Source: Zancudomyces culisetae
Taxonomy: Eukaryota > Kickxellomycota > Harpellomycetes > Harpellales > Legeriomycetaceae
Assembly: GCA_001969505.1 (NCBI GenBank)
Contig: LSSK01000107.1
Coordinates: 1 to 45,302 of the forward strand
Direction of reading: 5' to 3'
Length of the DNA stretch: 45,302 nucleotides
Part shown: positions 27,473-39,119 of the stretch, one piece after another
Position numbering within the stretch: the first letter of the stretch is position 1
How the letters are laid out: each line of letters starts with the position of its first letter
Made by a program: the position numbers and the translations under genes
The notes under the pieces: generated by a model
Database searches by the model: none
What the model saw: only the letters and a program-made list of their open reading frames with translations
What the model was told of the DNA's origin: nothing

Positions 27473-29601
27473 TTTTCTTTGGTATTATTTATTATAGGGT
27501 ACTGATAGAAAACAAATGGAAAGAAATGCTATTTGAATAGGGAAGTATATAAAATTTTTAATTTATTTATTAGAAAATTTGTAATTACTTGATGGGTATA
27601 ACTAGCTGCTTAATTAAACCGAAGCATTTCTTGGTATTTGGGATATGGATGTGTGATTATAGAATGGTGGAATGGTGGAGGGGAGGAGGGTGGATTGTGG
27701 CGTAACTCAGAGTACACAAGTTATAAAAGTGGTTTATGCATTTTAATAATTTTGCTTTAACAGCGAGATTAAAACGACAACCTCAGACAGTTACAGATGT
27801 TTCCAGATTATATAAATGCGTAAATAGGCAAAACACTCAAATACAAATCTATGTAAAATATGTATACGAGATATAATAATTGCCTTTTGTGGGTAATTTT
27901 GTGTTCATTCTTGACTTTATATCTTGAGACATATACCAACAACAATTAGGTGGTAGCCAAGAATGCAAAGAGGAATACAAAACTGGGCTGCTCATAGTTA
28001 CAATGAGTACGGAAAAAGTATGGTCCAAACAAATAGTGTTTAAATAATTAATGTAATTACTCTTATTTGCTATGGGAAAAAAGAAAATATGGTGGGAAGG
28101 TATATACGAGGGTTTGTACTTTGGGGGGTGTGTGTGTGTGTGTGTGTTGATACTCGATAATATATTTCTAATTCATTTCATTTCATTTTTATTTGAAAAA
28201 AAAGAAAGGTTTGGATTTGGGCATGTTGAAATTTAGCAAAATTACAAAATGGTGCAAGGAGTACAAGAATGCACAAGGGGAGGTTGGGTGATGGGAGATT
28301 AGAGCGGGGGGGGATATGATGGATGATTTTGGTTCATTGAGTCAAAAGTGGCAACATTTTGCCGACTTTTCAATAATTTGACATAATAAATGACTGAGTA
28401 CGAATACTGGGATATTGTTTTAATATCGGATATATCAAAAAAAAGAATAGATATAAAGTAAGACTCGCTCCCCCAACATATTTAGAAGTTGGGAAATACA
28501 AAAACCACATGATCTGGCAAAAAGTTGTGAAGGCTAAATTTGGTTTTATCCTTGTTTTTAGGTGCAATCCCTAAAGAAAAGTAAAGAGAAGTAAAGAGAG
28601 GTAAAGTAGAGCGTGGTTGATCCAACTGGAAAATTCAATGTGTGTTTAAAGTATAGAGGTTTAGAGTAACTAGGCTTTTGCATTTACAAATTTGGGCTGG
28701 TAATCCCAAAATTGAGGCAAAAAAAAACACAAAAAAGTCAAAAAACCAAAAGTATATAGGGTTTATTTTAATTTCGAATTCAGAGTAGAAAGAGAATTAA
28801 TGTACCGACAGGTAATAAGTTTGAAAAACAAAAAAATAAAATAAAATAAAAATTAAAAAAATAAAATAATCCAACAAAATATCAAAGTTTTTAAAGGTTT
28901 CATTTATTAACTAATGGCAATAAATAATTGCAAATTATTTACCGAATCTGACGGTAATTATCACTACTTTTATTTGGAATGTCTCACATTACTGTAGCAG
29001 TAAACAAATAAGTAAATAAATTTTTTTATATTATTACAAACCACAATGAAATAAGAGCTAGGGAATGATATTTAAAAGTATCAAGAGTTTTTGGCAAGAA
29101 CAATATACATTTATAAATATTTTGGAAATAGATTTAACCAGCATCCCAATATTTACACTGTTATATACTAGCCTTGAACACCAAAAAAAAAAAAAAAACT
29201 AAAAAAAAAGACAAGCAAACAATCAAAACAATCAAGATTTTTTACAAGGCGAAAAAGTGTATAGGAACGAACGAGCATTAAAGTTTAGAGTAAAAAAAGA
29301 AATATACATATAATATAAAAAATTAAAAAAAAGTAAATCCATAAGCTCAACTGTAGGAATACATATAAATCTACGGACGGATAAAAGAGATAGAATTTTA
29401 TGAAAGAGGAGAAAGCGAGGAAATACTTTGATTAAAATTTAGTTTGAAATGGAAATCTGAAAAAAAGCTAATAAAAAAAAAAGTATTAATTACACAGATC
29501 AGAATCTATTTAACTTGGAAGGACGAAAAAAAAAAAGTAAAAAAAAGGAAGAGAAATAAAGGAAAAAAGAGAGAGGAGGAGTTGGGAAAGGTAAAAAGAA
29601 A
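27473..29601. other. Gene-poor spacer, 2.1 kb, upstream of kinesin
   Basis: AT-rich, with a GT dinucleotide repeat at about 28129-28147, A-rich runs (29182-29208, about 29529-29547) and a long purine-rich leader (29520-29600) directly before the kinesin ATG. No gene or RNA recognised. Confidence 0.5.
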
Positions 29602-31074
29602 ATGTCACAGGGAAACAACATCAAGGTTGTTGCGAGGTTTCGACCGCAAAATTCGATAGAAATACGGGAGGGAGGAGAGCCGATAATAGAAGTGGTTGAA
29701 GATCATACAGTCGCTATAAAGGTACGTTTGAAGTATAAATTGTTATTATAATAATTGCAATTTTATTAGAAAAAAGGGAACAATAGTAATAATGTATAAA
29801 TTATTGTTAGAGTGAGGATGGACCCTCATCGTTTACATTTGATAGGGTGTTTGGAATGGATACATCGCAGCTAGATTTGTATGAGTATTCGATTGTTCAA
29901 ACATTAGAAGGTAAATGACAGCAAAAGTAGCAGTATCAATATAATTAAAGGATTGGGGGAGGAGTTTGAAATTAACAAATATAAGGATTAAAACCAAACC
30001 CGGTGGAAAAAAAAAATAGATGTCTTTAACGGGTATAACGGTACGGTGTTTGCGTATGGACAGACGGGGTCAGGAAAGACATATACAATGATGGGATCAG
30101 ATATAGAGGATGAAAACGGTAAAGGAGTTATACCACGGATAGTGGAGGGGATATTTGGGACGATTATGGAATCACCGGCTACAGTTGAATATATAGTGAA
30201 AGTATCGTATATGGAAATATATATGGAGAAGATTCGAGACTTGTTGAATCGTAAGTAAAAAGAAATATTAAAAGAAATAAAAATAGAGTAAAATAAAATA
30301 AAGAAATATTAAAATAAACAAAAATAGCGAGTAGCGATAATCTACAGGTTCACGAGGAGAAATCAGTGGGGGTATATGTAAAGGGATTGATGGAGGTATT
30401 TGTAGGAAGTGTGGAGGAGGTATATGATACAATGAAGCAAGGGGCAAAGAGTCGAGTGGTGGCGTATACAAACATGAATGCAGAAAGTAGTAGAAGTCAT
30501 TCGATATTTCAAATTACGATTCATCAAAAGAACACGGTAGATGGCAAAACAAAAATAGGAAGATTGAGTTTGGTGGATTTGGCAGGGTCGGAGAAGGTGG
30601 GAAAGACAGGAGCATCAGGGCAGACGTTGGAGGAGGCCAAGAAGATAAACAAGTCGTTGTCAGCACTTGGGATGGTAATCAATGCGCTTACAGACGGCAA
30701 ATCATCGCATATTCCGTATCGAGACAGCAAGCTGACACGAATATTACAAGAGTCGTTGGGAGGAAATAGCAGAACAACGCTGATTATCAATTGTTCGCCA
30801 TCGTCGTATAATGCAGCAGAAACGGTAAGCACGCTGCGGTTTGGAACACGTGCCAAGAGTATAACGAACAAGGCGATGGTGAATGCGCTGTTGGGGCCTG
30901 AGGAGTTGAAGGCAATGATTAAAAAACTAAATGCACGGATTGTCAACTACTGTACTTATATAACGTCACTGGAAATAGAAATAAAGACGTGGCGAAGTGG
31001 CGTTGTGGTTGCGCAGGATGAACAGATAGTGTTGCAAGATATAACAGACCATCGACATCAGCAACAACAACAGC

Positions 31075-31111
<37 letters not shown>

Positions 31112-32906
31112 GCGAAAACAACCACAAAAGCATGATTCTATACAATCTCAAACTCAAAGAGACCGGCCATCATCGAAATCACAGCGAATGACAGCCAAAA
31201 GAATTTCTCAGACTGTACAAAGCCGGTCTTCAAGTCCTCAGACATTTTCCGAATCACGGTCATCACTGGTATCACCTGATCCTACAGCTTCGATTTCGTC
31301 ACTGGACGGATCGATGGCAGACTTGACGTTGGGATCGGTGACACCCGATTCGCTCAGTGACGATGAGAAAGAAGGCTTCTTGAAGCGCGAAAACGAAATG
31401 TCGGACATGTTGGATGAAAAGGAGCAACAACTCAAGCAGCAAATGACTGAAAACGAACAGCTGGGAAACCAAGTCGATGTGTTGAGTAAAGAACTTGATA
31501 AAGCAATTTTGAAAAACGAAGCTTTAGTTTCCGAGCTTTCTCAACTACAACTTGATAAAGAGCGTTCAGATTTTAGTCTCAAAGAAGCCCAGCTGACCAT
31601 AGATAGCCTATCGAGTACATGTGAATCTCTGAAAACCCAATACGACGAACTCAAACAAGAACAGGCTCAGGCTCAAACTCAGACTCAGCAATCAACTGAT
31701 TCGGGAATGCTTTCCCAGCTACAGACCCAAAACCTAGAACTAGCTCGCAAATACTCTGACCTTGAGCAGCAACATAACAAGCTGATGGCTGAATACGAAG
31801 AGTTCTTGGAGAAAAGCATAGCTGCTGATGAGGCCCAATCCTCTCTCGAGTCCAAGCAGGTTAGTGAAGTCAGTAAGCGGCTGGAACTGCAGTATTCTGC
31901 TCGTATTGACCACCAAACTAAAAGGATTTCTGAGTTGCTTTCTCAACAAAAACAAACCTCCGAATCTGTTTCCTCTCTCAACGCTACACTACAGGAAAAC
32001 TCAGTTACCATTTCTTCATTAGAGGCCAAAAACAAATCACTTAAAGCCGAACTTGAAGCTGCTCGCCTAGCTGCTCAAACTGCCCAGGCTGCCTATGCTT
32101 CCATTCAAGCCTCTCACAACGCCTCCACCATCTCTACACCCACATCTACATCTACACCTACATCTACATCTACACCTACCTCTGCTACTGTTCCTGCTGC
32201 TGCTTCTCCCAACGATTCCACTGCTAATCCTACAAACCTTGCTGTTACAAACAAGCGCATGACTCAGCGACTAGCCGAATTTGAGTCGATGCGTCGGTCG
32301 CTCATGCGCGATGTCCAGAACCGTTGCGAGAAAATCATCGAGTTGGAAATGACTCTTGACGAAATGCGTGAACAAAACGCTTCGTTGCAAAAGAGTTTGG
32401 ACGACAAATCCTCAACTTCTGCCTTACAGCCAACTGCTATTCTGGAAAAGAATCTTACCCAACTAACTCAAATGCAAAAAGATCTTGTGGTTCAAAACTC
32501 CAATTTGAAACAACTCAATGCTCTCAACGAGCGCAAACTTGAGGGTCGTGCTCAGCGTATCGAGTCCTTAGAACAGCGTTTGGAAACCATTACTAATAAC
32601 TACGAGGCTACCAAACGTGTTGTTGAAGATCTTCGAGCCCAGCTGATGATCCGCGGACTTAACAATGCCTCCAATGCCTCCTCTGGTGTCAATGGTATCA
32701 ACGGAATTGGTTCTGATGGGAATCCTGCTTCATCTCTTTATAAATATGCAAAGATTGTAAAGCCAATTAGAGGTGGTGGTGGTGGTGGTGGTAATGGTAA
32801 TGGTGGTGGTTCCAATACTGATGGTAATCTTTCTCTTACTTCCCTTGTTACAAACCCAACTACTACAACTCCTGCTCCTACCAAAAAGTTGTGGTTAAGG
32901 TGGTAA
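29602..32906 (+). CDS. Kinesin-1 heavy chain (fungal conventional kinesin), four exons
   Basis: Exons 29602-29721, 29811-29910, 30020-30250, 30328-32906, all GT-AG and in phase, giving 1009 residues. The N-terminal motor has [15 protein letters not shown]-loop GQTGSGKT at 87-94, switch I SSRSHS at ~204-209, switch II DLAGSE at ~234-239, and the kinesin-1 signature [21 protein letters not shown] followed by [20 protein letters not shown]. The stalk beyond ~500 is predominantly coiled coil with heptad-like Leu and Gln. A run of about 20 Gln (CAA/CAG) follows the neck region at ~395-415, and a Thr-Ser-Pro hexamer-encoded tract lies at 32140-32180. The tail is Gly/Asn-rich. Conventional kinesin moves vesicles towards microtubule plus ends and is needed for polarised hyphal growth. 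The Gln run and Gly-rich end are unusual additions. Confidence 0.93.
31057..31112 (+). repeat. CAA/CAG trinucleotide repeat (poly-Gln) in kinesin
   Basis: About 20 consecutive Gln codons, mostly CAA, just after the motor/neck region. In frame and polymorphic in principle. Confidence 0.95.
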
Positions 32907-33526
32907 GAATTATAAAATAAAGATTACTACTTTTTGGTTTGGTTTGGTTTATATTATCCGTTTTATAAATTTCTCGAGCTATATATATTATTTCATTATG
33001 AAGAAGAAAAAAAAAGAATCAAACTTTTATATTTGTTTAATACATTTTTTTTTTCATTAATATATGTGAATGTGTAGATACATTTACATGTATATTTATA
33101 TTTATATTTATATATGAACATTATCATTTCATTATTATTATTAGTATTTTTTTGCTAACGTCTAAACATTTAATACTGAAAAGCATTTATAATAAATAAA
33201 TATATACAAACTCTAGGTGCAATTTGTCGGAAATTATAATAAAAGCAACAAAAACAACAAAAACAACAACAAAAAAATGGTATAAAAATCATGAAACCAT
33301 CTCCTTCTTTCCTATCTCTTTTTCTCGCACCACCTTCCCGCAATTCCTATATGTAATTAAAATAATTAAAATAAAATAAAACTGCAAGTCGGAGTTTCTC
33401 TCTCTCTCTCTTTTTTTTTTCCTTTTTTTTTCCACACAATTTATATATATTTCCAATTACAGTTAAAAGCAAAAAGTTTAAAAGAAAAAAGTTAAAAGAA
33501 ACAAGGAATTCAAACCAGTACATCCA
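32907..33526. other. Spacer between kinesin and the dehydrogenase-kinase gene
   Basis: 620 nt, very AT-rich, with (ATATTT)n-like hexamers around 33092-33115 and CT-rich runs at 33397-33431 that may belong to the downstream promoter. No gene. Confidence 0.5.
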
Positions 33527-35619
33527 ATGTACACAAAACTGAATAATACCAAAGCGTTTCGCATTTCACTGCGAAACGTCTACTGCAAATATACCCACTC
33601 CAGTACTAGAACCAGAACCAGTACTAGAACCAGGACACCAAAACCCAACTTGGCGGACAATATATCGAAACCTTCTACCATGCCACTTTCTGTGTCGATG
33701 AGTACCAGGTACTTTCATCATGACACAGTTGGTGCCACGAACGGGAGACCGCCGACTCATACTGATACTCATACTCATACTCATACTCATACGCCGATTT
33801 TGAATGGGGATGAAGAGTCTTTAGCCACAACGACTGCACGAAGCGAACTGCTTATCAATGACACAAAGATTTTGGTCAAGGTAAGAATATTTTTGATTGG
33901 TCAGCTTTGGTTTTTACAGGTTTGGAAGGTTGGGAAAACAAGTGAAAAGATAGAATGGTGAACGGAGAGGATTAGTGAGCTTTAATTCTAAATGTTTACA
34001 ATATTTACTTTATAACCTCCCTCCCCCCCTCTCCCCTCACCCTTCCTCCCACCTTCCTCCCTCCTATTTCTCACTTTCATTTAATTATATATATATATAT
34101 ATATCTGTGTGTATAAACTAGATTTAACAATCAAATATAAAATAAATAGTATGCAAACGACAACCAAAACAAACTCAATTTGTACCAACTAACAAACCTT
34201 AAAGGTCTCGACACACTCTCAAAAAGTGAACTCGAAAAGGAGCTACAGTTATACTCCCGACGAATCAACCGGACGCTGCTTGTCAAGCTTGCCAAGCAAC
34301 TCGTTGAATTTCACAACCTCCCGCTTATTGTTGGACTCAACCCATCGCTCCTAAAGATCTACACCATTTTGTATACCAAATTCGAACTTTTTCGTGCCGC
34401 ATACAGCCGCAATACGGGATCGCATCCGTTCGGCCCAGAACTGTTGAGCGATATCCCTCTAATCACTGGCCTGGCTCACGAAGGCATATCCCATGTCGTC
34501 AGCCGCTACTACAATCTTGGCACTAATGCCACAAACGAAAGTGACCACGAGCATCATTATGGCAATACCCACTCTGGCACTGTCACTGGTACTGGTACTG
34601 GTGTTGGTGATTTACGAAAGGTGCAGCAGTTTGTTGACCATTTGATGCATACCAAGCTTGGTGTAACATTTTTGTGTTCTTTCCATGATTATTTTATATG
34701 TAATTTTATAGACAATATCAAAAACAACAGCAATAGTAACAACAGCAATAGAAACAATAATAATATTAACAATAACGATGATGATGATGGTATTAAATTA
34801 TCAAAAAAACCTACGAATAAAACTACAGCTACAACTACAACTACAGCTACAACAGAAATATTAAAAAATGATGAAAATGTAGTAGAAAAAAGTATGGACA
34901 AACAAAAAGACGCAGGCGAGTGGGTTGGTTCATTCCATACCAAAATCAACTTATCACAATTCATCCAAAGCTGCTGCTCAGTTGTAGAAAAAATGTGCAT
35001 GGATCTCTATTCAATGGCACCAAAAGTCTCCATCATCGACACTCAAAACATCACCATGTGCTATCTACCAAACCACCTTGAATACATGCTGATTGAACTG
35101 CTCAAAAACGCCTTTCGCGCCACCTGCGAAGTCTACATTCTCAACCCTGAACACGCTGCTACTGATCCTTCAAGCTCCTTCACAAATACTGACAGCGACA
35201 CGTTATCCTTCACCACCGAATCGGATACAAACAACATTCAGTCCATACCTTTTCCCGCCATCTCAATCACTCTTTCCGCCGACTCGCAATTCGTTGGAAT
35301 CAAAATAAGCGACCAAGGCGGTGGAATTGGACCAAAGACAACCGTATCAAAAGTCTTTGAATATTCTTTCTCGACTTACCAAGACTCTTCAGAAACCCTG
35401 TTTTCTGACGCTGCTCCTCTTGGCATGATGGACCAAACCAGTTCGTTACCCTCATCTCAGCTGGCTGGCATGGGATTCGGACTACCCCTGACCAGACTCT
35501 ACGCTCAGTACCTTGGCGGCTCGTTGGACCTCGTCTCAATGAATGGCCTTGGCTGTGATGTCTTTCTCAAGCTGCCCATTATCGATCTACACAATCCTTC
35601 CCTAGATATTTATGTTTAA
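33527..35619 (+). CDS. Mitochondrial protein kinase of the PDK/BCKDK family, two exons
   Basis: Exon 1 33527-33880 (donor GTAAGA), exon 2 34150-35619 (acceptor AAATAG), phase 0, 607 residues. GHKL-type ATP-binding motifs: N-box ELLKNAFRA at ~434-442, G1 DQGGGI at ~506-511, G2 GMGFGLPLTRLYAQYLGGS from ~558. Upstream is the family's four-helix regulatory region (LPLIVGLNPSLLKIY; FVDHLMHTKLGVTFL). Such kinases phosphorylate and inactivate pyruvate or branched-chain 2-oxoacid dehydrogenase in the matrix. The end (YLGGSLDLVSMNGLGCDV) looks slightly closer to BCKDK/Pkp2 types; I leave the substrate open. It is ~150 residues longer than usual because of an N-terminal segment with Arg-Thr and His-Thr alternations and an Asn/Asp/Thr-rich insertion (34708-34860). 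The first ~35 residues are basic, consistent with a mitochondrial presequence. Its stop overlaps the stop of the gene on the other strand. Confidence 0.85.
33755..33792 (+). repeat. Hexanucleotide repeat (ACTCAT)n, coding for Thr-His
   Basis: Six to seven near-perfect copies inside exon 1 of the kinase gene, encoding alternating Thr and His. Confidence 0.93.
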
Positions 35620-37741
35620 TTTTCTTTTTCTTTTTCTTTTTCTTTTTCTTCCTTCGTTATTGTTTTTGTTGTTTTTGCTGTTGTTGTTGATTTTAGAACC
35701 CCAAACACTTGTCGTTTAACACTTTGCACTCTCAATCGTGTTGCAAATACATTGTATACATAATTCCTCGCCCATACCCGCGCTGCTGCATATCGAATTC
35801 GCTTAAACCCTCTCCTCTTTATCTTGTTCTCCCATAGCTTATCTGCCAACTCCTCCCGCCCCAGCTCTACTTTCCCCAGCTCTACTTTCCCCCGCTCCTG
35901 TTGCCCTATCCTTTTTTTTGCCTCTTTTTCCCTTCTTGTCCTGTATACAATTAAAAAGAATGCCTTTCTCAGTATTTTTTTGGTTCTAAACATGTCTGCT
36001 ATATATTCTTGAATACTCTCATTTCTATCCTCTCCCTGCGATCCCTTGTCTACTTCACCCAATCCCTCACTACTCACTACACTCGAAACTTCAATGTCCT
36101 CCCTACTCACTACCTGTGTCATCAGTGACTGCTCAAACATATCTAAATCCCCAAAAGAATCTTTTTCAAGCTGTAATCCAACATCAATCTCCTTTACTTT
36201 CTCGTTCGCCCCTCTTTTCATCTCGCTACTATCTTCACTCTCATATTCTTCCTCATCGCTATCACCTATACTGCCATTGTTCTCACTGCTCTCGCTGCTC
36301 TGGTAGTATATTCTGGTTTCTACTACAGGATTTATGTTGATTTTGGTTTTTCTGTTCTCATCTATCTGCTTGCTTTTCCCCTCAATCTCTGCTTGCCCGT
36401 CTCTCTGTTCTACCCTTTCCATCTCTTCATACTCTCTATCTAGTTCCTCAATCATTTCTTCTGTCGATTGCATCCCCATTATCCTTCTTTTCAACTGCTT
36501 TCCTGTTCTAAATACATTGGCCTGTTCCTTCATCTTTTTTATCCTATCACTTTTCCCCCTCAGTTCCCTTAATACCCGCAGCCGTATTTTATCTTGTAAT
36601 ACCCTTACCTTGTCATTGTATTCTTTTGTTACCGACTTTACCTTGCTCTGCCACCCGCTCAGTATCAGTCGTACTATTTCCTGCTCGCTTGCACTGTAAA
36701 CATCTATACTCTTTCGTTCCACCAATCTGCTCTTCCTCTTTTGTTTTATCTGCTGTTTGATTTCTCTAATCACCTTTTCTTTTAACTTTTTTTTTGCAAA
36801 CCTCTCGGCCACTTCATTGTTCCCCTTTTCCTCTCTTTCTCTTTCTCTTTCTCTTTCTCTTTCTCTTTCTCTTTCTTCCTCCTCTATTTCTCTAATATTA
36901 CCACTTTTCCTCCTTCCAAGCTCAAAGGCCCCCTGTATAAGCCCTTCTATCAATTTTCTTTTAATTTTTACATTATATATCTCTTCTGACACCTTCTCGT
37001 TCCTTCTCATCCGGCACAAAAGCCCCCTATACTTGTTTAGCACCTTCTTTTCTGTATTAAGCTTCAACATCTCTCTCATCTGCACGCTCTTTCTTATTAA
37101 TGCCTCCTCATATTCATTATCGCCATCTTCCCTCCCCCTTCCTACTCCCCCGAAATCATTCTCGCTCTCCACCACTCCAAAATCTTCCGTTCCTCTCTGC
37201 ACATTTCTCCCTTCATTATTCTTCCACGTCTCATCCCTTCTGTCCGTTTTTAAGACGTCAGCCCCCCTATCCTTATACCCAAGTTGATTTTTTATGCGAT
37301 ACTTTCTCTTCATCTCCTCAAGTAGTTTATACGAAGATTCATATTCATGAGCTTTGACTCTTCTCACATCAACTCCGCTCGCCTCGTCTATCTCCTCTTT
37401 TCTATATACACATCTCCCTTTTTCCTTTCCATCTCCTTTTTCTTCGTCAACTCCCAGTATATCTCTATTTTCAATCAACTTTTCAACCAACCGCGTTCGC
37501 CAAACACCCAAACTCTTCCTTAATCGACACTTGATATCTAATCGAACCGCCTCATACCAACTCTGTATTAGTTTTGTCCGTTTGCTTGCTCGCAGACTTT
37601 CTCTCGAGCTATTTTATTTCATATTATTATTTCAATTGTTATTCTATTCCCCTCCCTCATCAATCAACCTGCGTCACCTCCCCCCCCCATTTTTTTAATA
37701 TATACTACTTACACTCCTTTGTTAATGTAATCCATTGACAT
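35616..37741 (-). CDS. Basic coiled-coil protein with Sfi1-like repeats (tentative), two exons
   Basis: Exon 1 37741-37713 (MSMDYINKGV), perfect GTAAGT donor, 104-nt intron, exon 2 37608-35616, phase 2, giving 673 residues. An unspliced reading of the long frame would have no ATG, which supports the model. The protein is rich in Arg, Lys and Glu and is helical throughout. Segments such as KLIQSWYEAVRLDIKCRLRK, GVWRTRLVEKLI, ILSGWQSKVK and ARVWARNYVYNVFATRLR recall the W-containing centrin-binding repeats of Sfi1 spindle-pole proteins, but spacing is irregular and I would not insist. An Arg-Glu alternating tract is encoded by a (TCTTTC)n repeat at 36831-36876, and the C-terminus is an alternating Lys-Glu tract from (TTTTTC)n. 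Function unknown, possibly at microtubule-organising structures. Confidence 0.6.
35621..35650. repeat. Hexanucleotide repeat (TTTTTC)n
   Basis: Five copies. On the minus strand they encode the Lys-Glu C-terminus of the coiled-coil protein; on the plus strand they lie directly downstream of the kinase stop. Confidence 0.93.
36831..36876. repeat. Hexanucleotide repeat (TCTTTC)n, coding for Arg-Glu on the minus strand
   Basis: About seven tandem copies inside the coiled-coil gene, giving an alternating Glu-Arg tract of about 16 residues. Confidence 0.93.
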
Positions 37742-39119
37742 TATGCCTCTTTGTATAAATAAATCTATTATAAATTCACGTTTTTCGCTATATTACTTTG
37801 CCAATATAGTAAAGCTATGACTATCATTTATATATGTCCAGGGTTTATAATTATATCAAACATTTCGATTCTTGACATCTGTATAAATATAAATATATAT
37901 AATATATATATTTCAACTTACTGTTATCACTTTGTCGATACTCTACTGCCATAATTCGTTTGGTTTGCTCTTAGTTCAGAGTTAAATATGTCCTACCTTG
38001 TGTTCACTAGCTTGGCTAATATGTTTGTATTCTCTTCTAGTTTTAGTTCTTTACTGATTTTAATTTTTGTTTTTCTGACCTTTGGTCTTACTGCGGCCAC
38101 ACTGTATACTTAAATATTGTATGTTAAGGTATATGCTTCCTTCCGGTATTTTTTTTTTACTATCTATTATTTCACTGATTCGGTAGATAGCTTGACATTA
38201 TATTTTCGTTGAGTATCGTTGATTGACTATTTCTCTCAAATCTCTCCAATTTTAACCGCGAATATTGTCTTTACGTTTTTTTTGAAGCACTTGTTAAATA
38301 TAGCTATTATTTTTCACCTGACTGGCTTTGTAATCCCAGCAAGTTGCTAATATATTTCGAGTCTTGTATTGTTTGTCCAAGTTTATGCTTTATTCTCGAT
38401 TGTATGTATTTCTTTAAACTATTTCGCCTTGCACAAATGAAAAAAAAATAATAATAAAAAACTTAACAAACACGAACAATTCGTTTTTTTTTCCATTTAT
38501 TTATTTGCCATCGATTTGTTGATTTGCTTGCCATTATGTTTTCTGATTGATTGATTCATTGTAAATAAAATAAATAATAATAACAATAATAATAATAATA
38601 ATAACAACAAAAATATCAATAATAGATGCTTGCGTTTCTCCCCCCCCCTAACCCTCCCACCTCCACCCACTTTAACCTCAATAATCATCCGAATTGTATA
38701 TACCAAGAAGTATATAAATTGAGAAACCTTTTTAGTTTCATCTCTCTCTCTTTTCTCTCTCTCTATCTCTCTTGTTCCTTTTCCCTCCTTTTCTTTATTT
38801 TTCGATATTATACACAACTTTAGTTTCACTATTTTTATTTTTATTTTTATTTTTATTTAGTTTTAAGCGTTCAATTTAAATATTAAAAGATGAAATGATG
38901 CAGTATGAATTTGATGTTAATTTGTTTTCCTAATCAAGCAAAACATAACAAAAATATTTAAAAAAACCTCTAGCATCACCATTAGGTTTGGTTTAGCTAA
39001 CACAGTTATCTTTATTTATCATTATGCCTTCCTCCTTCTCCTTCTCCTTCTCCTTTTTCCATTCGCCACCACCACCTCTTTTACCTACAAATGTTGTAAC
39101 AGAGAGATTCGTGGGTACA
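37742..39119. other. Gene-poor spacer, 1.4 kb
   Basis: AT-rich. Contains (AAT)n-like runs at 38576-38606, a C-run at 38640-38648 and an (ATTTTT)n hexamer array at 38832-38860. No convincing gene. Confidence 0.5.

Noticed and set aside
29444-29659. Lys-rich ORF before the kinesin start.
   Set aside because: Translation of the purine-rich 5' leader; it overlaps the true kinesin start in another frame.
35824-37698. Plus-strand Ser/Leu-rich ORFs up to 176 codons.
   Set aside because: Antisense of a Glu/Lys/Arg-rich protein, which always gives such Ser/Phe/Leu frames.
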